This document shows, piece by piece, positions 1 through 7,636 of a stretch of 8,760 bases of DNA. Source of the stretch: Flavobacteriaceae bacterium UBA2000 (lineage in GTDB: Bacteria > Bacteroidota > Bacteroidia > Flavobacteriales > Flavobacteriaceae). The stretch spans positions 1 through 8,760 of the forward strand of contig DDCS01000044.1 in the NCBI GenBank assembly GCA_002335345.1, read 5' to 3'. Each line of letters starts with the position of its first letter. Positions within the stretch are counted from its first letter, which is position 1. A program made the position numbers and the translations under genes. The notes under the pieces were generated by a model. That model made no database searches. It worked only from the letters and a program-made list of their open reading frames with translations, and had not been told where the DNA came from.

Positions 1-838
1 AAATGGTCAAGGAAAATCAACTTTGGCTAAAATTATGGTCGAGGCGATATCCTATGAAGGATCCCTAACCCTGGGCCATAATGTAGATATCGGTTATTTC
101 GCCCAAAATCAAGCCGAGTATTTAGACGGAAATAAGACCGTAGAGCAGACGATGATCGATGCTGCGGATCAAAGCACACGCCCGAAAGTAAGAGATATTT
201 TAGGCGCCTTTTTGTTTCGAGGCGAAGAAGTAGATAAATATGTTCGGGTGCTTTCTGGTGGAGAGCGCAATCGATTGGCTTTGGCCAAATTGCTCTTGCA
301 GCCATTAAACGTGCTGGTTATGGATGAGCCCACAAACCACTTAGACATAAAATCAAAAAATGTTTTAAAGCAGGCCCTTATGCGCTTTCAAGGAACTTTA
401 ATCCTGGTCTCTCACGATAGAGATTTTCTGCAGGGCTTGACCCAGGTGGTTTATGAATTCAAAGAGGGCCATTTGAGGGAATATTTAGGGGATATTGACT
501 TTTTCTTAGAACAGCGCAATTTGGTGAATTTGCGTGAGGCTGAAAAGCGAACATTACATGCCGATGAGCCGACCAAGCAAAAAAATAAAAATGAGTCACA
601 ACTAAGCTATAAAGAACAAAAAAAGAAAAAATCCCTCGCCAATAAGTTGAGTCAAATCGAACGGGACATTCAAATGTTAGAGGCAGAAATTAAAAGCCTT
701 GATGAAGATTTGGCAAAAAATCCTGAATCCCTCAGTACTCAGGATGATTTTTATAAAAAATATGAAGCGAATAAATCCAAACTCGAGTCTTTGATGACGG
801 ACTGGGAATCAGTGAGTTTTGATTTAGAGCAGCTATAA
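1..838 (+). CDS. ABC-F family ATPase, C-terminal part (5' end outside the window)
   Basis: This is the second nucleotide-binding domain and C-terminal tail of an ABC-F protein, a soluble twin-ATPase family without membrane segments that generally acts on ribosomes. The frame is open to the left edge; the first full codon is base 2, giving 278 residues. It starts inside the Walker A loop (NGQGKST, residues 1-7). Then come the Q-loop (YFAQN, Gln35), the ABC signature LSGGE (84-88), Walker B with the ABC-F hallmark DEPTNHLD (108-115, catalytic Glu109) and the H-loop SHDRDF (His138). Residues from about 185 to the end are Lys/Glu-rich and heptad-like, matching the coiled-coil C-terminal extension of Uup/YheS-like members. 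The TTG at base 23 is inside the domain and is not a real start. An 88-base gap separates it from the efflux operon, with no terminator hairpin that I can see. Which ABC-F subfamily it belongs to, and whether it confers antibiotic protection, cannot be told from this half. Confidence 0.93.
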   Translation, partial: NGQGKSTLAKIMVEAISYEGSLTLGHNVDIGYFAQNQAEYLDGNKTVEQTMIDAADQSTRPKVRDILGAFLFRGEEVDKYVRVLSGGERNRLALAKLLLQPLNVLVMDEPTNHLDIKSKNVLKQALMRFQGTLILVSHDRDFLQGLTQVVYEFKEGHLREYLGDIDFFLEQRNLVNLREAEKRTLHADEPTKQKNKNESQLSYKEQKKKKSLANKLSQIERDIQMLEAEIKSLDEDLAKNPESLSTQDDFYKKYEANKSKLESLMTDWESVSFDLEQL

Positions 839-848
839 TTTTTTGTGA

Positions 849-920
849 TATGTTTAACGTTATCATGGGGTAAAGCCTTTAATTTTAACGCTAGCGAATT
901 AAGAATAACTAATTTAACAT
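849..920. promoter_or_regulatory. Upstream region of the efflux operon with three TTTAAC repeats
   Basis: The 88-base gap before the adaptor gene holds three same-orientation TTTAAC copies at 853, 884 and 913, spaced 31 and 29 bases, close to three helical turns. The first two extend to a 10-base near-match (TTTAACGTTA and TTTAACGCTA). The first copy sits in ATGTTTAACGTTA (850-862), which also occurs with one change in the blh-rhodopsin spacer. Two weak -7-like elements are visible (TATGTTTA at 849 and TAATTTTA at 880), but neither has a TTTG at the proper distance, so I do not assign a promoter. Regulator-binding repeats are possible; chance in AT-rich DNA is the alternative. Confidence 0.3.
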
Positions 921-926
921 CCTTCC

Positions 927-2096
927 GTGCGCAAAATCATTAATACCGTAATCGCGATTGTCATCATCCTAGGTGCTGTCTTATATGCCAATCATTTAGT
1001 CAAGAGCAACAACCGGGTTAAACCTCCAGCTAAAAAAGTTGTGAAAACAGTTTTTGCTGAGACCGCACAAAATGGTCCGGTACCAATTTCTATAACTACT
1101 AATGGCTTATTAATGGCAAAAAACAGATTTGAGTTATTTGCTGAAGTCCAAGGGATTTTGAAAAATGGAACCCGTGAATTTAAACCGGGTCAAATCTTTA
1201 AGAAGGGGGATTTATTGATCAATATTGATGCCCAAGAATTTAGGGCTTCACTCGTGTCTGCGCGCAGTAATTTTCAAAATACTATTGCAGGAATGATGGC
1301 AGATCTCAAATTGGATTACCCCAGGGCCTATGATCAGTGGAATGGCTTTTTGGCGGATTTTGATTTAGAAAAACCCCTGCCGGCCTTACCTGAGATTATG
1401 GATAAGAAAGCAGAATTCTTTATCGCTGGACGCGGAGTGACTTCTGCTTATTACGCGATTAAAAACCTTGAGGAACGACTGGTTAAATACAGTATTAGAG
1501 CGCCATATGATGGTGTTTTGGCCAGTGCTTCTGTAACCGAGGGCACCCTGGTTCGGCCGGGGCAGAACTTAGGTGAATTTATCGCAACAGATGTTTATGA
1601 GCTCATGCTGAGTATCGCCCCTGATGCAAGTGATTATCTGAATATAGGTGATGCCGTGTCTTTGCGTGCTCGTGCAGGAGATCGAACCTTTAGTGGAACA
1701 GTTACACGAATTAATAAACGCGTAGATCCTACCACGCAAATGGTTCAGGTTTTTGTTGAAACTCGAGACCCGTCTCTTAAAGAGGGAATGTACCTTGAAG
1801 CAGAAATTAATGCTGGATCTGTCGAAGATGCCATTCTCATGTCACGAAAATTGCTCATCGATGAATCGTCAATTTATGCCGTTAAAGACGGATTAATTGT
1901 GCTTTTGGATGTGCGCCCTGTTTATTTTATGCCCAATAAAATGGTGGTGCGTGGGATAGCAGACGGAAGTATGGTTTTAACGCAACCGGTCGCCGGAGCA
2001 CATTCGGGTATGATGGTTCAAGTTTTCGATGCCCAAAAGGGCGTCAATAATGATGAGATTATTTCTCAACAACAGAAGACTTCAACAGAGAATTAA
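927..2096 (+). CDS. RND efflux periplasmic adaptor (HlyD/AcrA-type membrane fusion protein)
   Basis: This adaptor should bridge the inner-membrane RND pump and the outer-membrane channel encoded downstream. It has 389 residues. An N-terminal hydrophobic stretch (about 4-22) lacks a lipobox Cys, so it is probably an uncleaved inner-membrane anchor. The lipoyl domain is split into halves at about 70-104 and 189-217 (second half with IRAPYDGVL). Between them lies a short, irregular helical segment. A beta-barrel follows at about 222-293, with the family-typical VDPTTQMVQVFVE, then a membrane-proximal domain to about 368 and a polar tail. The GTG start is forced: an in-frame TAA lies at 915-917 and no ATG or TTG falls between it and the anchor. 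No Shine-Dalgarno sequence is visible, as is usual in Bacteroidota. The pump gene follows after 22 bases. The substrate cannot be inferred. Confidence 0.95.
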   Translation: MRKIINTVIAIVIILGAVLYANHLVKSNNRVKPPAKKVVKTVFAETAQNGPVPISITTNGLLMAKNRFELFAEVQGILKNGTREFKPGQIFKKGDLLINIDAQEFRASLVSARSNFQNTIAGMMADLKLDYPRAYDQWNGFLADFDLEKPLPALPEIMDKKAEFFIAGRGVTSAYYAIKNLEERLVKYSIRAPYDGVLASASVTEGTLVRPGQNLGEFIATDVYELMLSIAPDASDYLNIGDAVSLRARAGDRTFSGTVTRINKRVDPTTQMVQVFVETRDPSLKEGMYLEAEINAGSVEDAILMSRKLLIDESSIYAVKDGLIVLLDVRPVYFMPNKMVVRGIADGSMVLTQPVAGAHSGMMVQVFDAQKGVNNDEIISQQQKTSTEN

Positions 2097-2118
2097 CGGA
2101 CCCGTACATTAAAACATC

Positions 2119-5100
2119 ATGCGTAAACTGATCACTTATTTTATTCGTTACGAGGTCGCCGTAAATGTTATTATCCTGGCCTTTGTGGTTTTGGGTATCG
2201 CAGGAGCCAAGCAACTAAAATCCTCTTTCTTTCCCCTTCAAGATCCTGAAATAATTAATATTAATATCGCCTATCCAGGGGCGGCCCCTCAAGAAATTGA
2301 AGAGGGAATCGTTTTAAAAATTGAGGACAACCTCAAAGGCCTCATCGGCATAGATCGAGTGACTTCAGTGTCCAGAGAAAACGGAGGGAGCATTACCGTC
2401 GAAATTGAGACCGGTCGCGATATAGACGTGCTTTTGGCTGAGGTAAAAAATGCCGTAGATCGCGTGCCGAATTTCCCAACAGGCATGGAGCCTCTTGTGG
2501 TGGCTAAACGTGAAAACGTACGGCGTACTATTGAGTTTGCGATTTCAGGTCAAGATGTTGGGCTTGCGGCGCTAAAAGATATCGGTCGTCAAATTGAAAA
2601 TGATCTCAGACGAATTGATGGCATCTCTCAAATTGCCGTTAGCGGTTATCCCGACCAAGAAATTGAAATTGCTGTTCGGGAAGCTGATTTATTGGCCTAT
2701 GGACTTAGCTTTTCTGAAGTTGCTACGGCGGTAGCACGTGCTAATATTCTCAGTTCAGGGGGAAATATTAAGACTCAGGCGGAGGATTATCTGATTCGTG
2801 CCAATAACCGCGCTTACTATGGGGTGGCGCTAAACGGTCTTATCATTCGATCAAAAAATGATGGAAGTGTAGTGCGTCTTCAGGATGTCGCAGAAGTTCG
2901 AGATCGTTTTTCTGAGTCGCCCAATGCCACTTTTTTTAATGGTAATAAGGCGGTAATTATAGAAATTACAAATACCAATAACGAGGATTTAATCAGTACC
3001 TCCACCAAAGTAAAAGAATACATTCAGCAGTACAATCAAACCCATACTGGGGTGCAATTGGATGTGATTAATGATGCTGCTGTAACTTTAGAGCAGAGAA
3101 CAGATTTACTCATGGAAAATGGCGCTATGGGGATTTTTCTCGTGCTCTTATTTTTATCTATTTTTCTCAATACGCGTCTGGCGTTTTGGGTCGCATTTGG
3201 ATTGCCCATTTCATTCTTGGGTATGTTCATATTTGCCAATCAATTTGGGGTGACCATCAATGTCCTGAGTTTGTTCGGAATGATCATCGTGATTGGGATC
3301 CTTGTGGACGATGGCATTGTGATTAGTGAAAACATCTATCAACACTACGAGCGCGGGAAATCACGCATTCAGGCGGCCATCGATGGGACTATGGAAGTAA
3401 TTCCCCCGATACTCTCGGCGATTATTACAACGGTCTTGGCGTTTTCGACTTTTCTTTTTCTCGATGGCCGCATTGGGGCCTTCTTTGGCGAGGTGAGTGT
3501 CATTGTGATTTTAACGTTGACCGTATCGTTAATTGAAGCCCTGATTATTTTACCTGCCCACATTGCACACTCTAAAGCGCTTATAAAATCTGAGCCAAAG
3601 GAGGCTAAAAAGACGATGTTTGGTCGTGTTTTTTTGAAATTACGCCAGCTCAATGTTTATGGCGATCGGTTGATGAGTTATCTGCGGGATCGACTCTATG
3701 CCCCTGTTTTGGCTTTTGCTTTGCGTCAGCGGTTTATTACTTTTTCAATTTTTCTCGCGCTTTTAATCCTTACGATTGGTTCGGTACGAGGAGGCATTAT
3801 TCGTGGGGCATTTTTTCCCATGATCGCCAGTGATCAAGTGCAGATCAATCTATTGATGCCAGAAGGAACAAATCCAGTGATCACAGATTCGATAATCAGT
3901 CGAATCGAGAGGGCTGCATGGCAGGTCAATGACAACTACACGGCCAAACAAACGGGAGGCTTTCAAGTCGTTCAAAATATTATAAAAAACGTTGGCCCTG
4001 GGAATAATAAGGCGTCACTGGAAATTAATTTGCTGCCCGGAGAGCAGCGTGATTTTGGGGCTCCAGAAATTAACAATGCAATTCGGGAGGCCACAGGGCC
4101 TGTCTTTGGTGTCGAACGATTGACTTTTGGTTCAGGAGGAAACTTTGGGGGCAGTCCAGTCTCGGTGTCCTTATTAGGGGCGAACACTTCTGAGCTGAAA
4201 GCGGCGAAAGACGAACTTTTGGAACTCATGGTTCAGAATCCTCTGTTGGTTGATGTCGCCGATACGGATCCTGAGGGGATTAAAGAAATTAATATCCAGC
4301 TTAAAGAATCTGCCTATGCTTTAGGGCTGACCCTACAGGAGGTGATGAGCCAGGTGCGGGCCGGATTTTTCGGACTTCAGGCGCAGCGTTTCCAGCGGGG
4401 TCAAGATGAAATTAGAGTTTGGGTGCGCTACGATCGTTCAAATCGTGAGTCGATCAATGATTTGGACCAGATGCGTCTGATCACCCCGAGCGGGACACGG
4501 GTGCCTTTTGGGGAAATTGCCACCTATAATATTAGTCGTGGTGATGAAAGCATAAGTCACCTGAACGGTCTTCGTGAAATACAGATTTCGGCTGATTTAA
4601 AAAACCCAAAGGGCAGTGCAACGGATATTTTATTGGATTTAGAAAATAATATAATGCCAGACATCTTGTCCAAATACCCCTCTGTGAGTGTTTCCTATGA
4701 GGGACAAAACAGGGAAGCCAATAAATTAACGCGCTCTGCGAAGACCGTTGTGCCGATTATTATCCTGTTAATCTATATGACGATCGCATTTACGTTTAGA
4801 AGTTATAGTCAGCCGCTACTTTTATTGTTTATGATTCCATTTAGTTTTATTGCTGTGGCTTGGGGCCATTGGATTCATGATTTGCCGATTAACATTTTAT
4901 CGGCATTGGGCGTCATTGCCCTTATCGGAATTATGGTGAATGATGGTCTGGTATTGATTGGAAAGTTTAATAGTTATTTGCGTGATGGTCTGAATGTTAA
5001 TCAGGCGCTCACAAAGGCGGGACGAATGCGTTTTCGCGCCATATTTTTAACTTCCTTAACGACCATTGCAGGGATTGCCCCGCTTTTGCTTGAAAAGAGT

Positions 5101-5355
5101 AGGCAAGCACAGTTTTTGATTCCTATGGCCATTTCAATCGCCTATGGTATCGCAATTGCTACCGTACTTACCCTGATTATGTTGCCCATATTATTGTCCT
5201 TTACAAATGACATAAAAAGAAGGGTCCATTGGTTGATTCACGGGGAACTTTTGCCTAGTGAACGATTCGAGCGTGTCATTAAAGAGCGTGAATTTATAGA
5301 GCAGTGGTCCGAAGAGCCACAGCCGACAAATCAAATTACCGAAGATGAAGCTTAG
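2119..5355 (+). CDS. RND efflux pump permease, AcrB-like (HAE1-type)
   Basis: This is the proton-driven inner-membrane pump of a tripartite efflux system. At 1078 residues it has the usual AcrB-family length and plan. TM1 is at about 12-30, followed by the first periplasmic porter region and TM2 at about 332-350. The TM4 proton-relay pair lies in GILVDDGIV (Asp397, Asp398, equivalent to AcrB Asp407/408). After TM6 and a cytoplasmic linker (about 490-535) come TM7, the second periplasmic half, and TM8-12 from about 875 to 1030. In TM10 the position of AcrB Lys940 is Asn941, in GIMVNDGLVL; this Asn-type motif is common in a large HAE1 subgroup. The protein lacks the charged TM motifs I would expect of a heavy-metal (CusA) pump, so export of drugs, detergents or other hydrophobic compounds is more likely. 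It is the middle gene of a three-gene operon, and its last 11 bases overlap the start of the channel gene. Confidence 0.96.
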   Translation: MRKLITYFIRYEVAVNVIILAFVVLGIAGAKQLKSSFFPLQDPEIININIAYPGAAPQEIEEGIVLKIEDNLKGLIGIDRVTSVSRENGGSITVEIETGRDIDVLLAEVKNAVDRVPNFPTGMEPLVVAKRENVRRTIEFAISGQDVGLAALKDIGRQIENDLRRIDGISQIAVSGYPDQEIEIAVREADLLAYGLSFSEVATAVARANILSSGGNIKTQAEDYLIRANNRAYYGVALNGLIIRSKNDGSVVRLQDVAEVRDRFSESPNATFFNGNKAVIIEITNTNNEDLISTSTKVKEYIQQYNQTHTGVQLDVINDAAVTLEQRTDLLMENGAMGIFLVLLFLSIFLNTRLAFWVAFGLPISFLGMFIFANQFGVTINVLSLFGMIIVIGILVDDGIVISENIYQHYERGKSRIQAAIDGTMEVIPPILSAIITTVLAFSTFLFLDGRIGAFFGEVSVIVILTLTVSLIEALIILPAHIAHSKALIKSEPKEAKKTMFGRVFLKLRQLNVYGDRLMSYLRDRLYAPVLAFALRQRFITFSIFLALLILTIGSVRGGIIRGAFFPMIASDQVQINLLMPEGTNPVITDSIISRIERAAWQVNDNYTAKQTGGFQVVQNIIKNVGPGNNKASLEINLLPGEQRDFGAPEINNAIREATGPVFGVERLTFGSGGNFGGSPVSVSLLGANTSELKAAKDELLELMVQNPLLVDVADTDPEGIKEINIQLKESAYALGLTLQEVMSQVRAGFFGLQAQRFQRGQDEIRVWVRYDRSNRESINDLDQMRLITPSGTRVPFGEIATYNISRGDESISHLNGLREIQISADLKNPKGSATDILLDLENNIMPDILSKYPSVSVSYEGQNREANKLTRSAKTVVPIIILLIYMTIAFTFRSYSQPLLLLFMIPFSFIAVAWGHWIHDLPINILSALGVIALIGIMVNDGLVLIGKFNSYLRDGLNVNQALTKAGRMRFRAIFLTSLTTIAGIAPLLLEKSRQAQFLIPMAISIAYGIAIATVLTLIMLPILLSFTNDIKRRVHWLIHGELLPSERFERVIKEREFIEQWSEEPQPTNQITEDEA

Positions 5356-6679
5356 TTTACGAATTTTTACAGGCCTTTTGGCCTTAGGTCTTGTGGGCCC
5401 GTTTTCAGTATACGGTCAGGAGATTACTGTATTGACCAAGGACCAGGCCATGGCTCAAATGTTGTCCGCCAACTTCGGGATTCAAATGGTGCAAAATCAA
5501 AAGTTACAGGCAGAAAATAATGCCTCTGTGCTCAATTCAGGATACCTGCCCAGTTTAGCGGTGACCTCCGGAGCGAGTTATGATCTTCAAGATCAGGAAG
5601 TAACTTTTCGCGATGGTTCTTTGAATGTCGTTGATGGGGCTGAAACCAAACGGCTCAATGCCGCGCTCAATCTCAATTATACCCTATTTGATGGTATGGG
5701 CCGCTACTATAATTACAAACGCCTGAAGCAAACTGAAAAACTCAGTGACTTACAAGTACGTGCGACGATTGAATCGACCTTGTTGCAGTTATTTACAGTT
5801 TACTTTGAATTGGCTCGTTTGACAGAAAACGAAACAGTTTTAAAACAAGTCCTAAATAATACCAAAGACCGTCTGACCCGTGCGAACTACGGATTTGACT
5901 TCGGGCAAAACACCAAGCTTGATGTGCTTAATGCAGAAGTTGATTTGGTAAATGACAGTATTGCGCTAAATAATAATACGCAGCAACTCGCCAATACAAG
6001 ACGTGACTTAGCGGTTTTACTCAACGATGATTTAAATGAAATGTTTTCAGTAGATACGGCGGTGACCTTTTTGGATGATTTGACTTTAGAGGCCATGAAA
6101 AAGACCGCAAAATCTGAGAATGTTCGTGTTCTTATTGCAGAATCAAACAAGCAATTAAGTGTCTATGGGGTTAAATTTCAACGCGCTTTAGAATTGCCTA
6201 GACTTGGACTTACTGGAGCCTATGGTTGGAATGAAGGCATTTTTCCCGCGACAGGTTTTGCCACCAAAAATATAAGTTCAGGATTTTCTGCAGGACTTCA
6301 ACTGAGTTGGAATGTTTTTGATGGTGGAGCCAATCGCACTGCGTTGAAAAACGCTAAGATCAACCTTGAGACTCAGGAATTGGCTTTGGAAGAAATTAAA
6401 ACTCAAGTTGACCGAGATGTGGCCAATACTTTTGGAGATTTTTTAAATAGAAAAAACGCTTATGAACTTTTAGAACGTGCCATAAGTACTGCGCAGAATA
6501 ACTATGAGCGTTCTCTAGATCGCTTTAAAATGGGGCAGTTGACTAATTTAGAATTACGCCAAGCGCAGATTAATTTACTCAATGCCAGAATGAATGCCAA
6601 TATGGCCAAGTACCAGGCGAAGTTGTCCGAACTCACCTACCTGCAAGCCTGCGGTCAGTTGCTCAATGTCCCTCTTTAG
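5345..6679 (+). CDS. TolC-like outer-membrane efflux protein (OEP family)
   Basis: This outer-membrane channel completes the efflux pump. It has 444 residues. A Sec signal peptide covers about 1-24, with likely cleavage near VYG-QE; there is no lipobox Cys. Two OEP repeats follow the TolC plan: long amphipathic helices at about 140-225 (with the LDVLNAEVDL segment) and 345-435 (with LTNLELRQAQINLL), and beta-strand regions at about 60-120 and 275-320 that should form the barrel. The ATG overlaps the pump gene's stop over 11 bases (ATGAAGCTTAG), which points to translational coupling and a fixed operon. Its 3' end overlaps the convergent blh gene by 17 bases, with no terminator between them. 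A mature trimer is expected from the family. Assignment to the outer-membrane component is secure; the transported substrate is unknown. Confidence 0.95.
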   Translation: MKLSLRIFTGLLALGLVGPFSVYGQEITVLTKDQAMAQMLSANFGIQMVQNQKLQAENNASVLNSGYLPSLAVTSGASYDLQDQEVTFRDGSLNVVDGAETKRLNAALNLNYTLFDGMGRYYNYKRLKQTEKLSDLQVRATIESTLLQLFTVYFELARLTENETVLKQVLNNTKDRLTRANYGFDFGQNTKLDVLNAEVDLVNDSIALNNNTQQLANTRRDLAVLLNDDLNEMFSVDTAVTFLDDLTLEAMKKTAKSENVRVLIAESNKQLSVYGVKFQRALELPRLGLTGAYGWNEGIFPATGFATKNISSGFSAGLQLSWNVFDGGANRTALKNAKINLETQELALEEIKTQVDRDVANTFGDFLNRKNAYELLERAISTAQNNYERSLDRFKMGQLTNLELRQAQINLLNARMNANMAKYQAKLSELTYLQACGQLLNVPL

Positions 6680-7556
6680 TCTTTTGGGATTGATTTAGCT
6701 TTTGAAAAAGCCGTGTAATCAATAAAATATGAGGAAAAGTTATGGCCACTAGGGCGGCAAATAGAATGGGAAACAATCCATTTCCGATCAAGTCGTAGAC
6801 TTTATATAATAAGAAAATCCCAAATACAGAGACGAGCCAATAGAGGTAACTTTGTTTGAAGTACCGCAGTGCCGATTTGTAATTAAGCGTATATCCCTCG
6901 ACTAGAATCTGATCTTTTATCGAAGGAATGGCATGCCAAATGACAAAATATACCGCAAAAGATAAAGGAAGTTCCGTATTGTAAAAGACGACATAGAACA
7001 TTAAAAGGTAAAACATTTCCTCAAAAATTTCTTTTTTAAAGTATTTGAAGTGGCTTATCCAAGAAAGAATCAAAAGACCAATCAAGCCGACCGTTACATA
7101 GCTCAGAGGCATACCGGTAATATCCCAGCCAGTCATTTGAAGTATGAGAAATTGGACATCACTTTGGTGGGTGTAAAACAGCATTGAAAATATGACTAGG
7201 CCATAAAGTGTAAAGTCAAAGGCCTTGGTTTTTGAGTTGGATAATCTATTGTGTAAATGTTGTTCACCAAAATGGTAGCTGCTAAAGAGCATAAAAACCA
7301 TCAGTCCTAATACCCGCCAATAAAAGGCCAAAGCGAACACCACAGTCCCGAGACTAATATAAACACCGATTAAAACCCATTTTTTCGTTTTGTTTTTGGT
7401 CAACTGCTCCTGCAAAAGATTAATGTCGTTGGATCCATGCATTAGGCCAAGCGAAAGAACAAAAATTCCTGAGGCTAGTAGCTCAATTTGTGCATTTGTG
7501 TAGAGGGAAATCCAAATTACAAATGCCGTAATTATTATGTTAAAATTTTTATTCAT
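6663..7556 (-). CDS. blh: Brp/Blh family beta-carotene 15,15'-dioxygenase (retinal-forming)
   Basis: This integral membrane enzyme would cleave beta-carotene with oxygen to two molecules of all-trans-retinal, the chromophore of the adjacent rhodopsin. It has 297 residues with about eight hydrophobic segments. Family motifs with conserved histidines are visible: GLMHGSND (His40), SSYHFGEQH (His95, His100), VIWHAIPS (His208) and TFPH (His276). The spacing of His40, His95 and His208 fits His21, His78 and His188 reported as metal ligands in an uncultured marine Blh; the reported fourth ligand, His192, would fall on Ser212 here. The ATG at 7556 begins just before the first hydrophobic stretch; only a weak purine-rich AGGCG lies upstream. 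It is divergent from the rhodopsin gene across 105 bases, a typical marine flavobacterial arrangement, and its 3' end overlaps the channel gene. The function rests on family and context. Confidence 0.93.
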   Translation of the reverse strand: MNKNFNIIITAFVIWISLYTNAQIELLASGIFVLSLGLMHGSNDINLLQEQLTKNKTKKWVLIGVYISLGTVVFALAFYWRVLGLMVFMLFSSYHFGEQHLHNRLSNSKTKAFDFTLYGLVIFSMLFYTHQSDVQFLILQMTGWDITGMPLSYVTVGLIGLLILSWISHFKYFKKEIFEEMFYLLMFYVVFYNTELPLSFAVYFVIWHAIPSIKDQILVEGYTLNYKSALRYFKQSYLYWLVSVFGIFLLYKVYDLIGNGLFPILFAALVAITFPHILLITRLFQKLNQSQKTKEGH

Positions 7557-7599
7557 TCGGAAATTATTATCGCCTAAATTACGAAAAATGAAAAATTTA

Positions 7600-7630
7600 T
7601 TTGCCAGTCAAAAATAAATGTTTAACTTTA
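7600..7630 (+). promoter_or_regulatory. Candidate proteorhodopsin promoter
   Basis: TTTG at 7600-7603, a 19-base spacer, and TAACTTTA at 7623-7630 match the Bacteroidota consensus TTTG-N19-TAnnTTTG except for the last base. Transcription would start near 7636, giving a leader of about 25 bases with no Shine-Dalgarno sequence before the ATG at 7662. Spacing and distance to the gene both fit. The blh -7 element lies inside this spacer on the opposite strand. Confidence 0.6.
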
Positions 7631-7636
7631 ATCAAA
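7609..7636 (-). promoter_or_regulatory. Candidate blh promoter (perfect -7 element, short spacer)
   Basis: Read on the minus strand, TATTTTTG (7616 to 7609) is a perfect match to the Bacteroidota -7 consensus TAnnTTTG, about 53 bases before the blh ATG. The nearest TTTG upstream (7636 to 7633) is 16 bases away, shorter than the usual 19-21, and another at 7650-7647 is 30 away. The -7 element is good but the -33 assignment is weak. It overlaps the rhodopsin promoter on the other strand. Confidence 0.4.

Noticed and set aside
23..25. TTG at base 23 as a start codon for the ABC-F gene
   Set aside because: It falls within the Walker A segment NGQGKSTLAK, whose first codons are already in frame at the left edge. 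The gene is truncated, not short.
33..305. Reverse-strand open frame of 90 codons inside the ABC-F gene
   Set aside because: It is antisense to the Q-loop and signature region of a clear ATPase domain, and its translation resembles no protein I know.
849..887. A full consensus promoter for the efflux operon
   Set aside because: TATGTTTA and TAATTTTA resemble -7 elements, but no TTTG is found 19-21 bases upstream of either, so the start site cannot be assigned.
2289..4229. Reverse-strand open frames of 65-94 codons inside the RND pump gene
   Set aside because: They lie wholly antisense to a strongly conserved gene, show low-complexity Ser/Thr/Lys-rich translations, and have no recognisable motif or promoter. 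They are shadows of the pump's codon usage.
6698..6711. Hairpin GCTTT/AAAGC near the channel-blh junction as a terminator
   Set aside because: The stem is short and AT-rich, no T-tract follows on either strand, and it lies within the blh coding region.
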